From JBNJEM01 sp051745935 (GTDB taxonomy: Bacteria > Planctomycetota > Planctomycetia > Pirellulales > Pirellulaceae), in assembly GCA_051745935.1 (NCBI GenBank), contig JBNJEM010000137.1, positions 1 through 13,849 on the forward strand: a stretch of 13,849 nucleotides of DNA, in the 5' to 3' direction. Every line of letters begins with the position of its first letter. The stretch's first letter is position 1. This document shows, one piece after another, positions 5,112 to 12,057 of this stretch. The notes below the pieces were generated by a model. It saw only the letters and a program-made list of their open reading frames with translations. It had not been told where the DNA came from and did not search any database. The position numbers and the translations under genes were made by a program.

Positions 5112-7808
5112 ATGAAACAGGCATTGAGAGTACGAGAATTCCTGGCGTGGGGCAGCGGTTGTCTGCTTGCGTGGATCCTGCTGGGTACGGCGGTGCCCGC
5201 CGCCGAGCTGGAGGAGTGGCCTCAGTTCAAATACGATGCTCGCAACAGCGGCAACGTGCCGGACCGGCGAGTGGTGACCCCGCTGGGCCTGGTCGGCGCC
5301 ATACCGCTTACCGACGGCGTCTTCTCATCGCCCGTGGTCGATCGCAAACATGTCTATGTTGTCGACGGATCGGGGACCGTGCACTGCATTGATCGTGATT
5401 CATTGGAGATTGTCTGGCGGAAAAAGACACGGGGAGGAGCGGGCAACTGCAACAATGTGAGTTCGCCAGCCCTGGTGGGTCCCTACCTGCATGTGGGAAC
5501 AACAGCCGGTTACTACTACGTGTTGGACCGCGCCACCGGTCGTACCGTCCAGCGGATCGACTGCGAGGACCCCATTTTCAGTGCCCCCGTTGTCGCCGGA
5601 GATCGGGTGTATGTTTCCACGCTCGGCTCGCGGGTCTACGCCCTCGAACCCCGTGGCGAAGTGGTCTGGACATGGGATTTCGTGAAAGAAGTCATCGGTT
5701 TCGAGGGGGACCGCTGGAGCGGAGAACAATGGCATCAGTTTCGTGAGGGCAGGGTGACCTGGCGGGATCATTTTTGCTGCTCTCGCAACTTGGCTGCCTT
5801 TGGAAACACGGTTGTCATTCCGAGTGGTGGTCGCACGGTGTTTCTACAAGACGGCGGCACGGCGCCGCGGGTGCGTGCCATCGCGAAGATCCCAGGATAT
5901 GTGGGGAATGAATACCCGGCCACGTTTGGTCAAAGCATCGGCGATGGTGGAGAGGTCTACGTTCAATGGCACCGGCGCGACAACGCGGGGCGGGTGGAGG
6001 TGTTAAGCATCAACCAGGAGGATGAAGTATCCGCCTCGTTCGTGCCGGGAACGGAAACCGCCATCAACCTGCATGGATTGTTGAGCTTTGCCTCGGTTAG
6101 CGTGCGGGGGAAGGATGTCTACCGCGTGCGCCCCGAAGAGGGGGCGGGGTTGTGCCGCCATGACGTTGATGACGCCGATACCGTGTCGCTGCCGGCCTCT
6201 CCCTCAATCTGCCCGCCGATCCTGGTGGGGGACCAGGTCGTTCACGGGGGACTGGATGGGAAGCTGTACGTCCTGCCGCTTTCCGGCGATGGTGAGCCAT
6301 GGACCTTTGAAACGGCATTCGGCAGTCCCATCACCGCCCCGCCCGCCCTGTGCAACGGTCACATCTATCTACCATGCGAAGATGGATACCTCTATGTTTT
6401 GGGCCCCGATGGCACCGCCCCGCTGCCAACTCGGGAGTTGGAGCTGTGGAAAATACGAAGCCCGCTGACCGGCCCGTACGCTGACGCGGAATACGATTGG
6501 TATACCAACTACGGCGACATGGGATGCACGAATGCCAACGATCAGGGAATTGAGCCGCCGGTTAAGATCAAGTGGCTGCGACGAGTGGAAGGAACGGTCA
6601 AGCATTTGCCGGTCTGTGGTGGCGGTCGAATGTACACGCACACGGCGGAGGGGCAAATCATCGCGGTCGAACAGGACACGGGCCGGATTCTGTGGCGCCG
6701 TTATTGGCCCGGCGTCTATCTCTCCTTCACTTCACCGCTTTACTACCAAGAGAAGCTGCTGGTTCCCCAAGCGGGCTTGACCAAATCGCGCGTGCGGTGC
6801 CTGGACGCCGCCACTGGAGAGCTACTCTGGGAACAGCCCTTTACTGGGTCGCCAAGCTGGAGTCGGCAGTTTCCGCCGGTCGTCCATGACAACCTGGCCA
6901 TCTATGCGTCCGGATCGGGCCGTTACGCGGCCCAAGGATCCGAAAAGGCCTACATCTTCCGCGGAAAACCGCGTGAAGCCCCCAACGGCGCCGAAGTCAT
7001 GAGCTTCCAATACACGCATGACAATCCGTACTATCCCAAAGATAATCGGCCCTATATCTGGGCTTGGGATCTGGAGACCGGAAAACTGGTTTGGAAAAAG
7101 GATTTCTCGGAGTATGGATCGGGAGGCAATGACTGTGGCATTGCCGTTATGGACGGCAAACTCTATTATTCAACGTTCTTCGGTTACGAAGCGGAACGTC
7201 GGCGGCGGCGGGGCGTGCCGCGGGGGATTAATGGACTGACGGCCCGCCTCGATCCCCGCCGCGGGACCGTGGAATGGCTCACCACCGACCATTACGTCAC
7301 CGCCGGCTGCACGCTTTCCGCGAAGGATGGACGCCTGTACCTCGGTGGATACAACCCCGCGCGCGGGGGTACGACTGATCGCCATATCCTCTGCTTGAAC
7401 GCCGATGACGGCACTCGCATCTGGCGTTCGGATCCGGTCAAATCAGCGGTGAATGTCGTGACGGTGGGCAAGGATTTCCTGTTTTCGAACGCCATCCGCG
7501 CCCAATGCCATATCTTGGATAAGGCAACGGGGAAGATCGTCTACGATTTCGATTTGGACTATGCCTGCACCCGTTTCACGCTCTCCGGTCCATATCTCTT
7601 GGGCGCGAACATGGATATGTTGGATTTGAGCGACGGCCACGAATTGGTGACCACGGGACCAGCCATCGATTCACGCGAGTGCCTGGGATCCATCGTCTCC
7701 AACGGTCGTCTGTTCTATACGTCTCAAGCCAGCGGGCTGCAAGCCGGCGCCCTGACCGGTTCCGCCGCCCGCGCGTGCCACGCGCCTTGGGACAGAACCT
7801 CCAAGTGA
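5112..7808 (+). CDS. Secreted PQQ-binding-like beta-propeller repeat protein
   Basis: An 898-residue protein from ATG 5112. It starts with a clear Sec signal peptide: MKQALRVREF, a hydrophobic core to about residue 27, then VPAAELEEW with likely cleavage after an Ala near 31. WPQFKYDARNSGN (about 35-47) is the classic opening of PQQ-like propellers. Many blade motifs follow, such as VYVVDGSGTVHCID, YYYVLDRATGRTVQ and VYVSTLGSRVYALE. An N-terminal propeller spans roughly residues 35-440. After a linker around LTGPYADAEYDWYTNYGDMG comes a second propeller (about 480-880) with IIAVEQDTGRILWRR, RCLDAATGELLW and WAWDLETGKLVWKKDF. No CXXCH haem motif is seen. Such proteins are abundant in planctomycetes and usually act outside the cytoplasm, as scaffolds or possible quinoprotein enzymes; cofactor binding cannot be judged here. 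Lactate dehydrogenase follows on the same strand after 132 bp containing a strong hairpin, so co-transcription is uncertain. Confidence 0.9.
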   Translation: MKQALRVREFLAWGSGCLLAWILLGTAVPAAELEEWPQFKYDARNSGNVPDRRVVTPLGLVGAIPLTDGVFSSPVVDRKHVYVVDGSGTVHCIDRDSLEIVWRKKTRGGAGNCNNVSSPALVGPYLHVGTTAGYYYVLDRATGRTVQRIDCEDPIFSAPVVAGDRVYVSTLGSRVYALEPRGEVVWTWDFVKEVIGFEGDRWSGEQWHQFREGRVTWRDHFCCSRNLAAFGNTVVIPSGGRTVFLQDGGTAPRVRAIAKIPGYVGNEYPATFGQSIGDGGEVYVQWHRRDNAGRVEVLSINQEDEVSASFVPGTETAINLHGLLSFASVSVRGKDVYRVRPEEGAGLCRHDVDDADTVSLPASPSICPPILVGDQVVHGGLDGKLYVLPLSGDGEPWTFETAFGSPITAPPALCNGHIYLPCEDGYLYVLGPDGTAPLPTRELELWKIRSPLTGPYADAEYDWYTNYGDMGCTNANDQGIEPPVKIKWLRRVEGTVKHLPVCGGGRMYTHTAEGQIIAVEQDTGRILWRRYWPGVYLSFTSPLYYQEKLLVPQAGLTKSRVRCLDAATGELLWEQPFTGSPSWSRQFPPVVHDNLAIYASGSGRYAAQGSEKAYIFRGKPREAPNGAEVMSFQYTHDNPYYPKDNRPYIWAWDLETGKLVWKKDFSEYGSGGNDCGIAVMDGKLYYSTFFGYEAERRRRRGVPRGINGLTARLDPRRGTVEWLTTDHYVTAGCTLSAKDGRLYLGGYNPARGGTTDRHILCLNADDGTRIWRSDPVKSAVNVVTVGKDFLFSNAIRAQCHILDKATGKIVYDFDLDYACTRFTLSGPYLLGANMDMLDLSDGHELVTTGPAIDSRECLGSIVSNGRLFYTSQASGLQAGALTGSAARACHAPWDRTSK

Positions 7809-7878
7809 CCCAGCGTCACGAAAATGGAAAGCTGCCCCGTCGAGGCGATTTCGATTGAACACTAGGAAGTTGTCCGCT

Positions 7879-7912
7879 CTCCGGCGGCAGGCTGGATGTC
7901 ATGCCGCCGGAG
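7879..7912 (+). promoter_or_regulatory. 11-bp perfect GC-rich hairpin before lactate dehydrogenase
   Basis: CTCCGGCGGCA (7879-7889) pairs perfectly with TGCCGCCGGAG (7902-7912) around a 12-nt loop. It starts 70 bp after the propeller stop and ends 18 bp before the ldh ribosome site. No T-run follows on either strand, so it is not a classic intrinsic terminator. It may be a leader element, an mRNA stabiliser or a factor-dependent terminator. Confidence 0.6.
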
Positions 7913-7930
7913 TCCATTCGTGAAAGGTAC

Positions 7931-7935
7931 AGGAG
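7931..7935 (+). promoter_or_regulatory. Shine-Dalgarno AGGAG of ldh
   Basis: AGGAG with a 5-nt spacer to ATG 7941. It favours this start over an in-frame one at 7896, which would place codons inside the hairpin. Confidence 0.65.
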
Positions 7936-7940
7936 CTCTA

Positions 7941-8912
7941 ATGGACGGTAATGACGCAAAAAGCCGCAAAGTGGTGGTGGTAGGGGCTGGGGCCGTTGGC
8001 GCGACCTTCGCCTACGCACTGGCACAGGATGGAACGGCGAGCGAAATTGTTCTGATTGACGTTGACCGCGATACGGCCGAAGGCCAAGTGCTTGACCTGG
8101 CCCACGGGGTTCCCTTTTTTGAACCGGTCCACATACGTGTCGGAGACAAGTCCGATTACACTGATGCTTCAGTGATTGTGATCACCGCCGGGGCGGCTCA
8201 AAAGCCTGGAGAGTCACGCCTCGACCTGCTGCGGAAGAACGCGAAGATCATGGAAAACGTGGTGGATGATATCACCTCGGAACCCACCAGCGCGGTCATG
8301 GTGGTTGTCAGTAATCCAGTTGACGTTCTAACCTACGTGGCCCTCAAACAGTGCGGGTGGCCAAAATCCAAGGTGATCGGTTCCGGAACCGTTCTGGACA
8401 CCGCCCGGTTCAAGTATATTTTGAGCAATCACTGTGGCGTGGACGCTCGCAATGTGCATGCGTATATCCTGGGTGAGCACGGCGACAGCGAAATCCCGGC
8501 CTGGTCAATGTCCCACATCGCTGGTTTGTCGTTGAGCAAGTATTGCGCGATATGCGGAAAGTGCGAGAATTGGCGGCAAAAGCAGCAGGAAATGGTCACG
8601 CAGGTTCGCCACTCCGCCTATCATATCATCGATTATAAGGGGGCCACGAATTTCGCGATTGGCATGGCCCTGGTCAGAATCGTGGGGGCCATGTTGAGAA
8701 ACGAGCATAGCGTGTTGACCGTTTCCAGTTACCTCGACGGTGAGTACGGCTTGCACGACATTTGTCTAAGCGTGCCGTGCCTGTTGAGCAATGCGGGCAT
8801 CGAAAGGGTATTGGAAGGGGATCTCACGGAAGCGGAACGCGAGGGCCTCCACAACTCCGCCCGAGTGCTCCGCGAATCCGTTGACAGCCTGAAACATACC
8901 GGTCGCGGATGA
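7941..8912 (+). CDS. ldh: L-lactate dehydrogenase (NAD-dependent)
   Basis: A 323-residue protein, normal for bacterial LDH, which interconverts pyruvate and L-lactate with NADH in the cytoplasm. Visible: the NAD fold GAGAVG (15-20), Asp40 at the end of strand 2 (NAD over NADP), and AGAAQKPGESRLDLL (83-97). In that segment Gln87 is the residue that separates lactate from malate dehydrogenases and Arg93 contacts substrate. SNPVDVLTY (124-132), Arg156 in LDTARF and the catalytic His180 in GEHGDS are also present. C202, C205 and C208 form CxxCxxC (YCAICGKC), which I recall in some LDHs such as that of Thermotoga. The last five residues (HTGRG) and the TGA stop come from the start of repeat copy 3, so the native C-terminus was probably replaced when the element arrived. 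A fermentative role is likely. Confidence 0.93.
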   Translation: MDGNDAKSRKVVVVGAGAVGATFAYALAQDGTASEIVLIDVDRDTAEGQVLDLAHGVPFFEPVHIRVGDKSDYTDASVIVITAGAAQKPGESRLDLLRKNAKIMENVVDDITSEPTSAVMVVVSNPVDVLTYVALKQCGWPKSKVIGSGTVLDTARFKYILSNHCGVDARNVHAYILGEHGDSEIPAWSMSHIAGLSLSKYCAICGKCENWRQKQQEMVTQVRHSAYHIIDYKGATNFAIGMALVRIVGAMLRNEHSVLTVSSYLDGEYGLHDICLSVPCLLSNAGIERVLEGDLTEAEREGLHNSARVLRESVDSLKHTGRG

Positions 8913-8982
8913 CTTCGTCCGCCGCGAGTCCGACCAACGGGAGGACGGCTTGCGTCGAGCAGCTTTCCACCCGGACAACTCC
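8896..8982 (+). repeat. 103-bp dispersed structured repeat, copy 3 (3'-truncated)
   Basis: The first 87 element positions match. The final 16 (AACCGCCTGAAATATA in other copies) are replaced by unrelated sequence. The copy overlaps the last 17 bp of ldh and supplies its stop codon. Stem pairing is weaker: G22-C81 is kept, but C21.A82 and T19.C84 mismatch, and A63 breaks one inner pair, consistent with decay after truncation. Confidence 0.9.
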
Positions 8983-9013
8983 TTGATTTCGGGGACGGAG
9001 GGCGTGGCGATGC

Positions 9014-9027
9014 CCCACGATAGTGGG
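9014..9027. terminator. Small hairpin between convergent genes
   Basis: CCCAC-GATA-GTGGG lies between ldh and the convergent Tyr-rich gene. The stem is short and no T-run follows, so it is only a weak terminator candidate. Confidence 0.2.
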
Positions 9028-9086
9028 CTGCTTGTCGGCTATGACCTTTTCGTCGGGCATCGTCGTGAGGCGGTTCACTATCAATA

Positions 9087-9482
9087 TCACCTCCCGTATC
9101 TGTACCGGCTGTATGTTCCTCCGTATCCGTATGGGTTGTAATACCGTGAATGGCCATAGCTGTATGTTCTGGCTTGGGAAGGCAACCCGCGGTAGTAGAG
9201 GTTGTAGGACGTGCCGCTTCGCCCGTACCGGCTATGGGAGGGGGAGACAGACAGACCGCTCGACCCGTATCCATACGAACGTTGTCCGTAGCTGGTGTAT
9301 CCCTGTTGTCGGGAGGTATAGGGGCCCCTGCCGTATGCGTTGTAGGAGTAGGGTGTGGTGCTGCGCGAGCCGAAGCCGAAGCTGAAGCTCTGGGCGGCGG
9401 CATCGTTTGTCATCATGGGCGCCAGACAGAGCGTCGTGGCGGCCAGAACTGCTAACATGGTTGGGCGCAAATGGAATCTCAT
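9087..9482 (-). CDS. Small secreted Tyr/Gly/Ser/Arg-rich protein, unknown function
   Basis: A 131-residue protein. ATG 9482 is preceded by an AAGGGA-type ribosome site about 7 nt away. A signal peptide is clear: MRFHLRPTM, a hydrophobic core LAVLAATTLCLAPMM, and cleavage probably after TNDAAAQ (about residue 31). The mature part is low-complexity: nearly one residue in five is Tyr, with many Gly, Ser and Arg, in loose motifs such as YGRGPYTSRQQGY, SYGQRSYGYGSSG and YYNPYGYGGTYSRYRYGR. No enzymatic motif is present. Such Tyr/Gly-rich exported proteins may form a matrix or cell-surface layer or bind nucleic acid or metal; this is inference. It is convergent with ldh. The transposase remnant lies upstream on the same strand, separated by a 50-bp palindrome. 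Confidence 0.75.
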   Translation of the reverse strand: MRFHLRPTMLAVLAATTLCLAPMMTNDAAAQSFSFGFGSRSTTPYSYNAYGRGPYTSRQQGYTSYGQRSYGYGSSGLSVSPSHSRYGRSGTSYNLYYRGLPSQARTYSYGHSRYYNPYGYGGTYSRYRYGR

Positions 9483-9525
9483 AACGTGTCCCTTTCGGGT
9501 CGATGTGGTTCAAGTCGAAAGTAAA

Positions 9526-9575
9526 CCCGCCGTGACGTCCGGAACGGCCCACAGGCGGTTCCGGATCGTGGCGGG
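9526..9575. repeat. 50-bp nested imperfect palindrome
   Basis: Three stacked stems: CCCGCC (9526-9531) with GGCGGG (9570-9575); TCCGGAAC (9538-9545) with GTTCCGGA (9558-9565); and GCC with GGC around a CACA loop. It begins 21 bp beyond the stop of the transposase remnant. On the minus strand it is followed by TTTACTTT, so it could act as a weak intrinsic terminator. It could equally be the end hairpin of an IS200/RAYT-type element. Confidence 0.65.
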
Positions 9576-9596
9576 CGGGAACTGGTTGTCGCGTCT

Positions 9597-10067
9597 CTAC
9601 TTGCTCGTGGCGGACGATCCGGCGTGGGCCTGGACATTCCGTTCGGCCGGGATCGTCGACCGCTCCCCGGACCGGGTCAGATGGGCCGTCCAATCGAGCA
9701 GGCGCACGTATGAATCGAATGATATCGGTAGAATCCCCATGTCGGACGCGCGCTGGCCTGTGCGGGAGGTGGAGGCGAGTGTCTCGGTTGCTTGGCTCTC
9801 CGGGCGCAGCGTCAACTCGGCCATCCAGCCGTCCGCCCGATGCCGCGCATCGAGCCGTTGCGTTTGGGCCTCGATCCGCTGATAGGCCGATGTAAAACAC
9901 GCCGTGTGGGGGCTGTCCGCCTCGCCCGCCTTGATCGGATTCAAATCGACATAGATGCCACAGAGCAACACCGCGCTCGGATCGGCGCATTCACGGCACT
10001 TAAATCGAGTCTCCCAGAAGCGGCCGCGGCAACCATCCTCGAGATTGGCTCGACGGGCCACCGTCCT
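9597..10067 (-). pseudogene. 5'-truncated REP-associated (Y1/HUH) transposase remnant
   Basis: The frame is open from just after an in-frame TAA (10068-10070) to TAG at 9597, about 156 codons. The first residues, ARRANLEDGCRGRFWETRFK, enter directly into the family's conserved C-terminal half. Then follow YVDLNPIKAGEADSPHTACF, TSAYQRI and, near the end, ILPISFDSYVRLLDWT. From family knowledge, the order 'GRFWE.RFK ... YVDLNP.RAG ... FTS..RI ... LLDWT' belongs to IS200-like/RAYT Y1 transposases, whose HUH metal site and catalytic tyrosine lie upstream of GRFWE. Both are missing, so this cannot cut DNA. A GTG at 10061 could start a short protein but has no ribosome site. Repeat copy 4 starts 112 bp upstream and the 50-bp palindrome lies just downstream. 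Confidence 0.75.
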
Positions 10068-10119
10068 TTACAGCCCGTCACGAAACCTGGTCCGCGCTCC
10101 CAAAAGTTTCTTCACACTC

Positions 10120-10146
10120 AAAAAAGGAGTCCTGCCTCGCTTTTTT
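10120..10146. terminator. Bidirectional-type intrinsic terminator without a gene
   Basis: A six-A run, the stem GAG/CTC with a paired AAAAAAG/CTTTTTT base (one bulged G), loop TCCTGC, then a six-T run (10141-10146). It has the symmetric A-tract/stem/T-tract form of an intrinsic terminator. No intact gene ends here on either strand, so it is probably left from a deleted or displaced gene. Confidence 0.55.
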
Positions 10147-10178
10147 CGGGCCCTTTCCCCCGCCGGTATTCCGCTTAT

Positions 10179-10281
10179 ATACCGGTCCCGGATGACGTTC
10201 TCCGCCGCGAGTCCGACCAACGGGAGGACGGCTTGCGTCGGGCAGCTTTCCACCCGGAAAAATCCAACCGCCTGAAATATA
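10179..10281 (+). repeat. 103-bp dispersed structured repeat, copy 4
   Basis: Full-length copy between the transposase remnant and the aminotransferase gene. The middle stem has C22.A81 and G19.A84 mismatches; the inner stem and loop are intact. Just before it, CCGGTAT (10163-10169) is an inverted match to its left end ATACCGG. Confidence 0.95.
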
Positions 10282-10367
10282 TTAGCGTTGATCAGCGTTC
10301 ATTAGCGGTTCCGTTGCTCCGTGGCCGTGAACGGTTACGGGAAATGAAACAGTCGAACCAATCACTC

Positions 10368-10396
10368 TTGACTCGCTTAGCGGGGGGCGATATTCT
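10368..10396 (+). promoter_or_regulatory. Sigma-70-like promoter of the aminotransferase gene
   Basis: TTGACT (10368-10373), a 17-bp spacer and TATTCT (10391-10396) place a start of transcription near 10403 and give a leader of about 98 nt. AGCGG (10379-10383) and CCGCT (10401-10405) are an inverted pair overlapping it, a possible operator. Confidence 0.5.
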
Positions 10397-10487
10397 CTTT
10401 CCGCTCCCCAGAGACAGGCACGCGGGGGGGAACAGGTCGAGCTCAGCTGAGTAACCACGTCCAGCACCAGTCCGGAAGTATGGAAAC

Positions 10488-10493
10488 GGGAGG
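10488..10493 (+). promoter_or_regulatory. Shine-Dalgarno GGGAGG deciding the 10501 start
   Basis: GGGAGG with a 7-nt spacer to ATG 10501. The in-frame ATG at 10480 lies upstream of it with no site of its own. Confidence 0.65.
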
Positions 10494-10500
10494 CACTGCC

Positions 10501-11676
10501 ATGAAGGATTCAAGCGCAACCCACTCAAATCACTCCATGCCCGTCCCGCTGCTGGACGTGGTCGGAGGCAACGCGCCGGTCAAAGGGGAAATCATGAACG
10601 CGATTTCCAACGTGATCGATTCAGGCCGGTTTCTGCACGGGCCGGACTGCCAGGCGCTGGAGGCGGAAATTGCTCGCCGCTGCCAGGTATCGCGCGCGGT
10701 CAGCTGCGCATCCGGCAGTGACGCATTGCTGTTGGCCATGATGGCGCTGGAAATCGGGGCGGGCGATGAAGTCATCCTGCCCAGTTTCACGTTTTTTGCC
10801 ACGGCCAGTTGCGTGTGGCGGGTGGGAGCTCGACCTGTATTCGTGGATATTGATCCGTCCACCTTCAATCTCGATCCCGGGGAGCTCGAAGCGGCGACAA
10901 CACGCGCCACCAAAGCGATCATCCCCGTGCATCTCTTCGGTCAGTGTGCGGACATGCGCCAGATCAATGAATGGGCCGAGCAACATGACCTTTACGTGAT
11001 TGAAGACGCGGCTCAATCGATCGGGGCCCGCTACCATGGCCGTCCCGCCGGTAGCTTGGGACATATCGGTTGCTTCAGCTTCTATCCGACCAAAAACCTG
11101 GGCGGCATGGGAGACGGGGGAATGCTCACCACCAACGACCATGAAATCGCCGATCGCCTTCAACTCTGCGCGTCCCATGGCATGAAACCTCGCTACTACC
11201 ACCAACTCGTCGGAGTCAATAGTCGGCTCGATTCGTTTCAAGCGGCCGTGTTGAATGTGAAGATCAAATGGCTCGATCAATGGAATGAGCAACGACAAAA
11301 AAACGCGGCTCGATACCACCAGGTATTCGCCGACAAGGACCTATCCAACCAGATTCAGCTCCCCTTGGCGGCAGAGGGACAGCATCATGTCTGGAACCAG
11401 TACACGATTCGCGTTCTGGATGGTGAACGGGATGAACTGCGAGCTGCCTTGTCCGAAGCCAGAATTGGCACGGAAACCTACTATCCCGTCCCCTTGCACC
11501 TGCAAGCCTGTTTCCAATCCCTCGGATACGGACCGGGCAGCTTGCCCGAAACGGAACGCGCGGCCTCCCAGGTGCTCAGCCTCCCAATCTTCCCGGAGTT
11601 AACGGAGTCGCAGCAAGAGCGAGTTGTCAATCAAATCGCTCACTTCCATGCCAGCGGCATCCAAAAAGCGGCGTAA
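10501..11676 (+). CDS. DegT/DnrJ/EryC1/StrS-family PLP aminotransferase
   Basis: A 391-residue protein, typical for this family, which transfers an amino group to keto-sugars on nucleotide carriers for surface polysaccharides, lipopolysaccharide or antibiotics. Visible: SGRFLHGPDCQALEAEIA (41-58), SGSDALLLAM (71-80, cofactor phosphate contact), DEVILPSFTFFATA (89-102), and IEDAAQSIGA (167-176) with Asp169 facing the PLP ring nitrogen. SFYPTKNLGGMGDGG (193-207) carries the internal-aldimine Lys198. MKPRYYHQLVGVNSRLDSFQAAVL follows, then the C-terminal EARIGTETYYPVPLH block. The exact sugar cannot be told from sequence; FdtB/WbpE/PseC-like activities are all possible. No other sugar-nucleotide gene is visible in this window, so it appears isolated, with its own promoter. 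It is convergent with the small membrane gene at 11741. Confidence 0.9.
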   Translation: MKDSSATHSNHSMPVPLLDVVGGNAPVKGEIMNAISNVIDSGRFLHGPDCQALEAEIARRCQVSRAVSCASGSDALLLAMMALEIGAGDEVILPSFTFFATASCVWRVGARPVFVDIDPSTFNLDPGELEAATTRATKAIIPVHLFGQCADMRQINEWAEQHDLYVIEDAAQSIGARYHGRPAGSLGHIGCFSFYPTKNLGGMGDGGMLTTNDHEIADRLQLCASHGMKPRYYHQLVGVNSRLDSFQAAVLNVKIKWLDQWNEQRQKNAARYHQVFADKDLSNQIQLPLAAEGQHHVWNQYTIRVLDGERDELRAALSEARIGTETYYPVPLHLQACFQSLGYGPGSLPETERAASQVLSLPIFPELTESQQERVVNQIAHFHASGIQKAA

Positions 11677-11690
11677 ACATCATGTCCGAC

Positions 11691-11714
11691 CCGGGACCAT
11701 ATACGGCTTCCCGG
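11691..11714. terminator. Hairpin between convergent genes
   Basis: CCGGGA (11691-11696) pairs with TCCCGG (11709-11714) around a 12-nt loop, 14 bp after the aminotransferase stop and 26 bp before the end of the opposing gene. No T-run follows, so an intrinsic terminator is unlikely and a factor-dependent one possible. Confidence 0.3.
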
Positions 11715-11740
11715 CATCCGCCTCGCCGTTCGGTCATTGA

Positions 11741-11956
11741 CTAGCGGGCTCTTTTGCGCAAGCTCTTCCGCATGCTTGGAATCAGCACGGCCAGCAATCC
11801 GAGCAGAATGGCCAGAAACACCAAGGCGTAGCCCAGAAACCAGCTCTTTGCAAGCAACACCGGGACGGCTCCCGCCGCCACCGGACCGGCGTCCGCGCTC
11901 GTGGGCATGCACCATGACACGCCAGCGGCTGTAATCACCGCGCCGAGACAAAACAT
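11741..11956 (-). CDS. Small two-segment membrane protein, 5' end altered by repeat
   Basis: A 71-residue reading from ATG 11956. The N-terminal segment MFCLGAVITAAGVSW followed by PTSADAG looks like a signal peptide or first membrane segment. A second hydrophobic segment (about 39-60, FLGYALVFLAILLGLLAVLI) ends in the basic tail MRKSLRKRAR, predicting an anchored protein with a cytoplasmic C-terminus. I recall similar small planctomycete proteins with an FLGY..V segment and basic tail, of unknown function. The ATG overlaps the first two bases of repeat copy 5, and the sequence before it is repeat, without a ribosome site. The frame also stays open through the whole repeat up to 12073, so either a fusion is made or the native start was lost. 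Expression is doubtful. Confidence 0.5.
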   Translation of the reverse strand: MFCLGAVITAAGVSWCMPTSADAGPVAAGAVPVLLAKSWFLGYALVFLAILLGLLAVLIPSMRKSLRKRAR

Positions 11957-12057
11957 ACCGGTCGCGGATGACTTTCTCCGCCACGAGTCCGACCAACGGG
12001 AGGACGGCTTGCGTCGGGCAACTTTCCATCCCAAAAAATCCAACCGCCTGAAATATA
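11955..12057 (+). repeat. 103-bp dispersed structured repeat, copy 5
   Basis: Full-length copy. The middle stem is the weakest among full copies: element positions 78-79 read CA instead of GG, so two pairs are lost, plus the C22.A81 mismatch. The inner stem and loop are unchanged; position 29 is A instead of G. It overlaps the apparent start of the small membrane gene. Confidence 0.95.

Noticed and set aside
9792..10454. Long plus-strand open frame opposite the transposase remnant
   Set aside because: It is antisense to family-like sequence, crosses a terminator and repeat copy 4, and has no recognisable domain.
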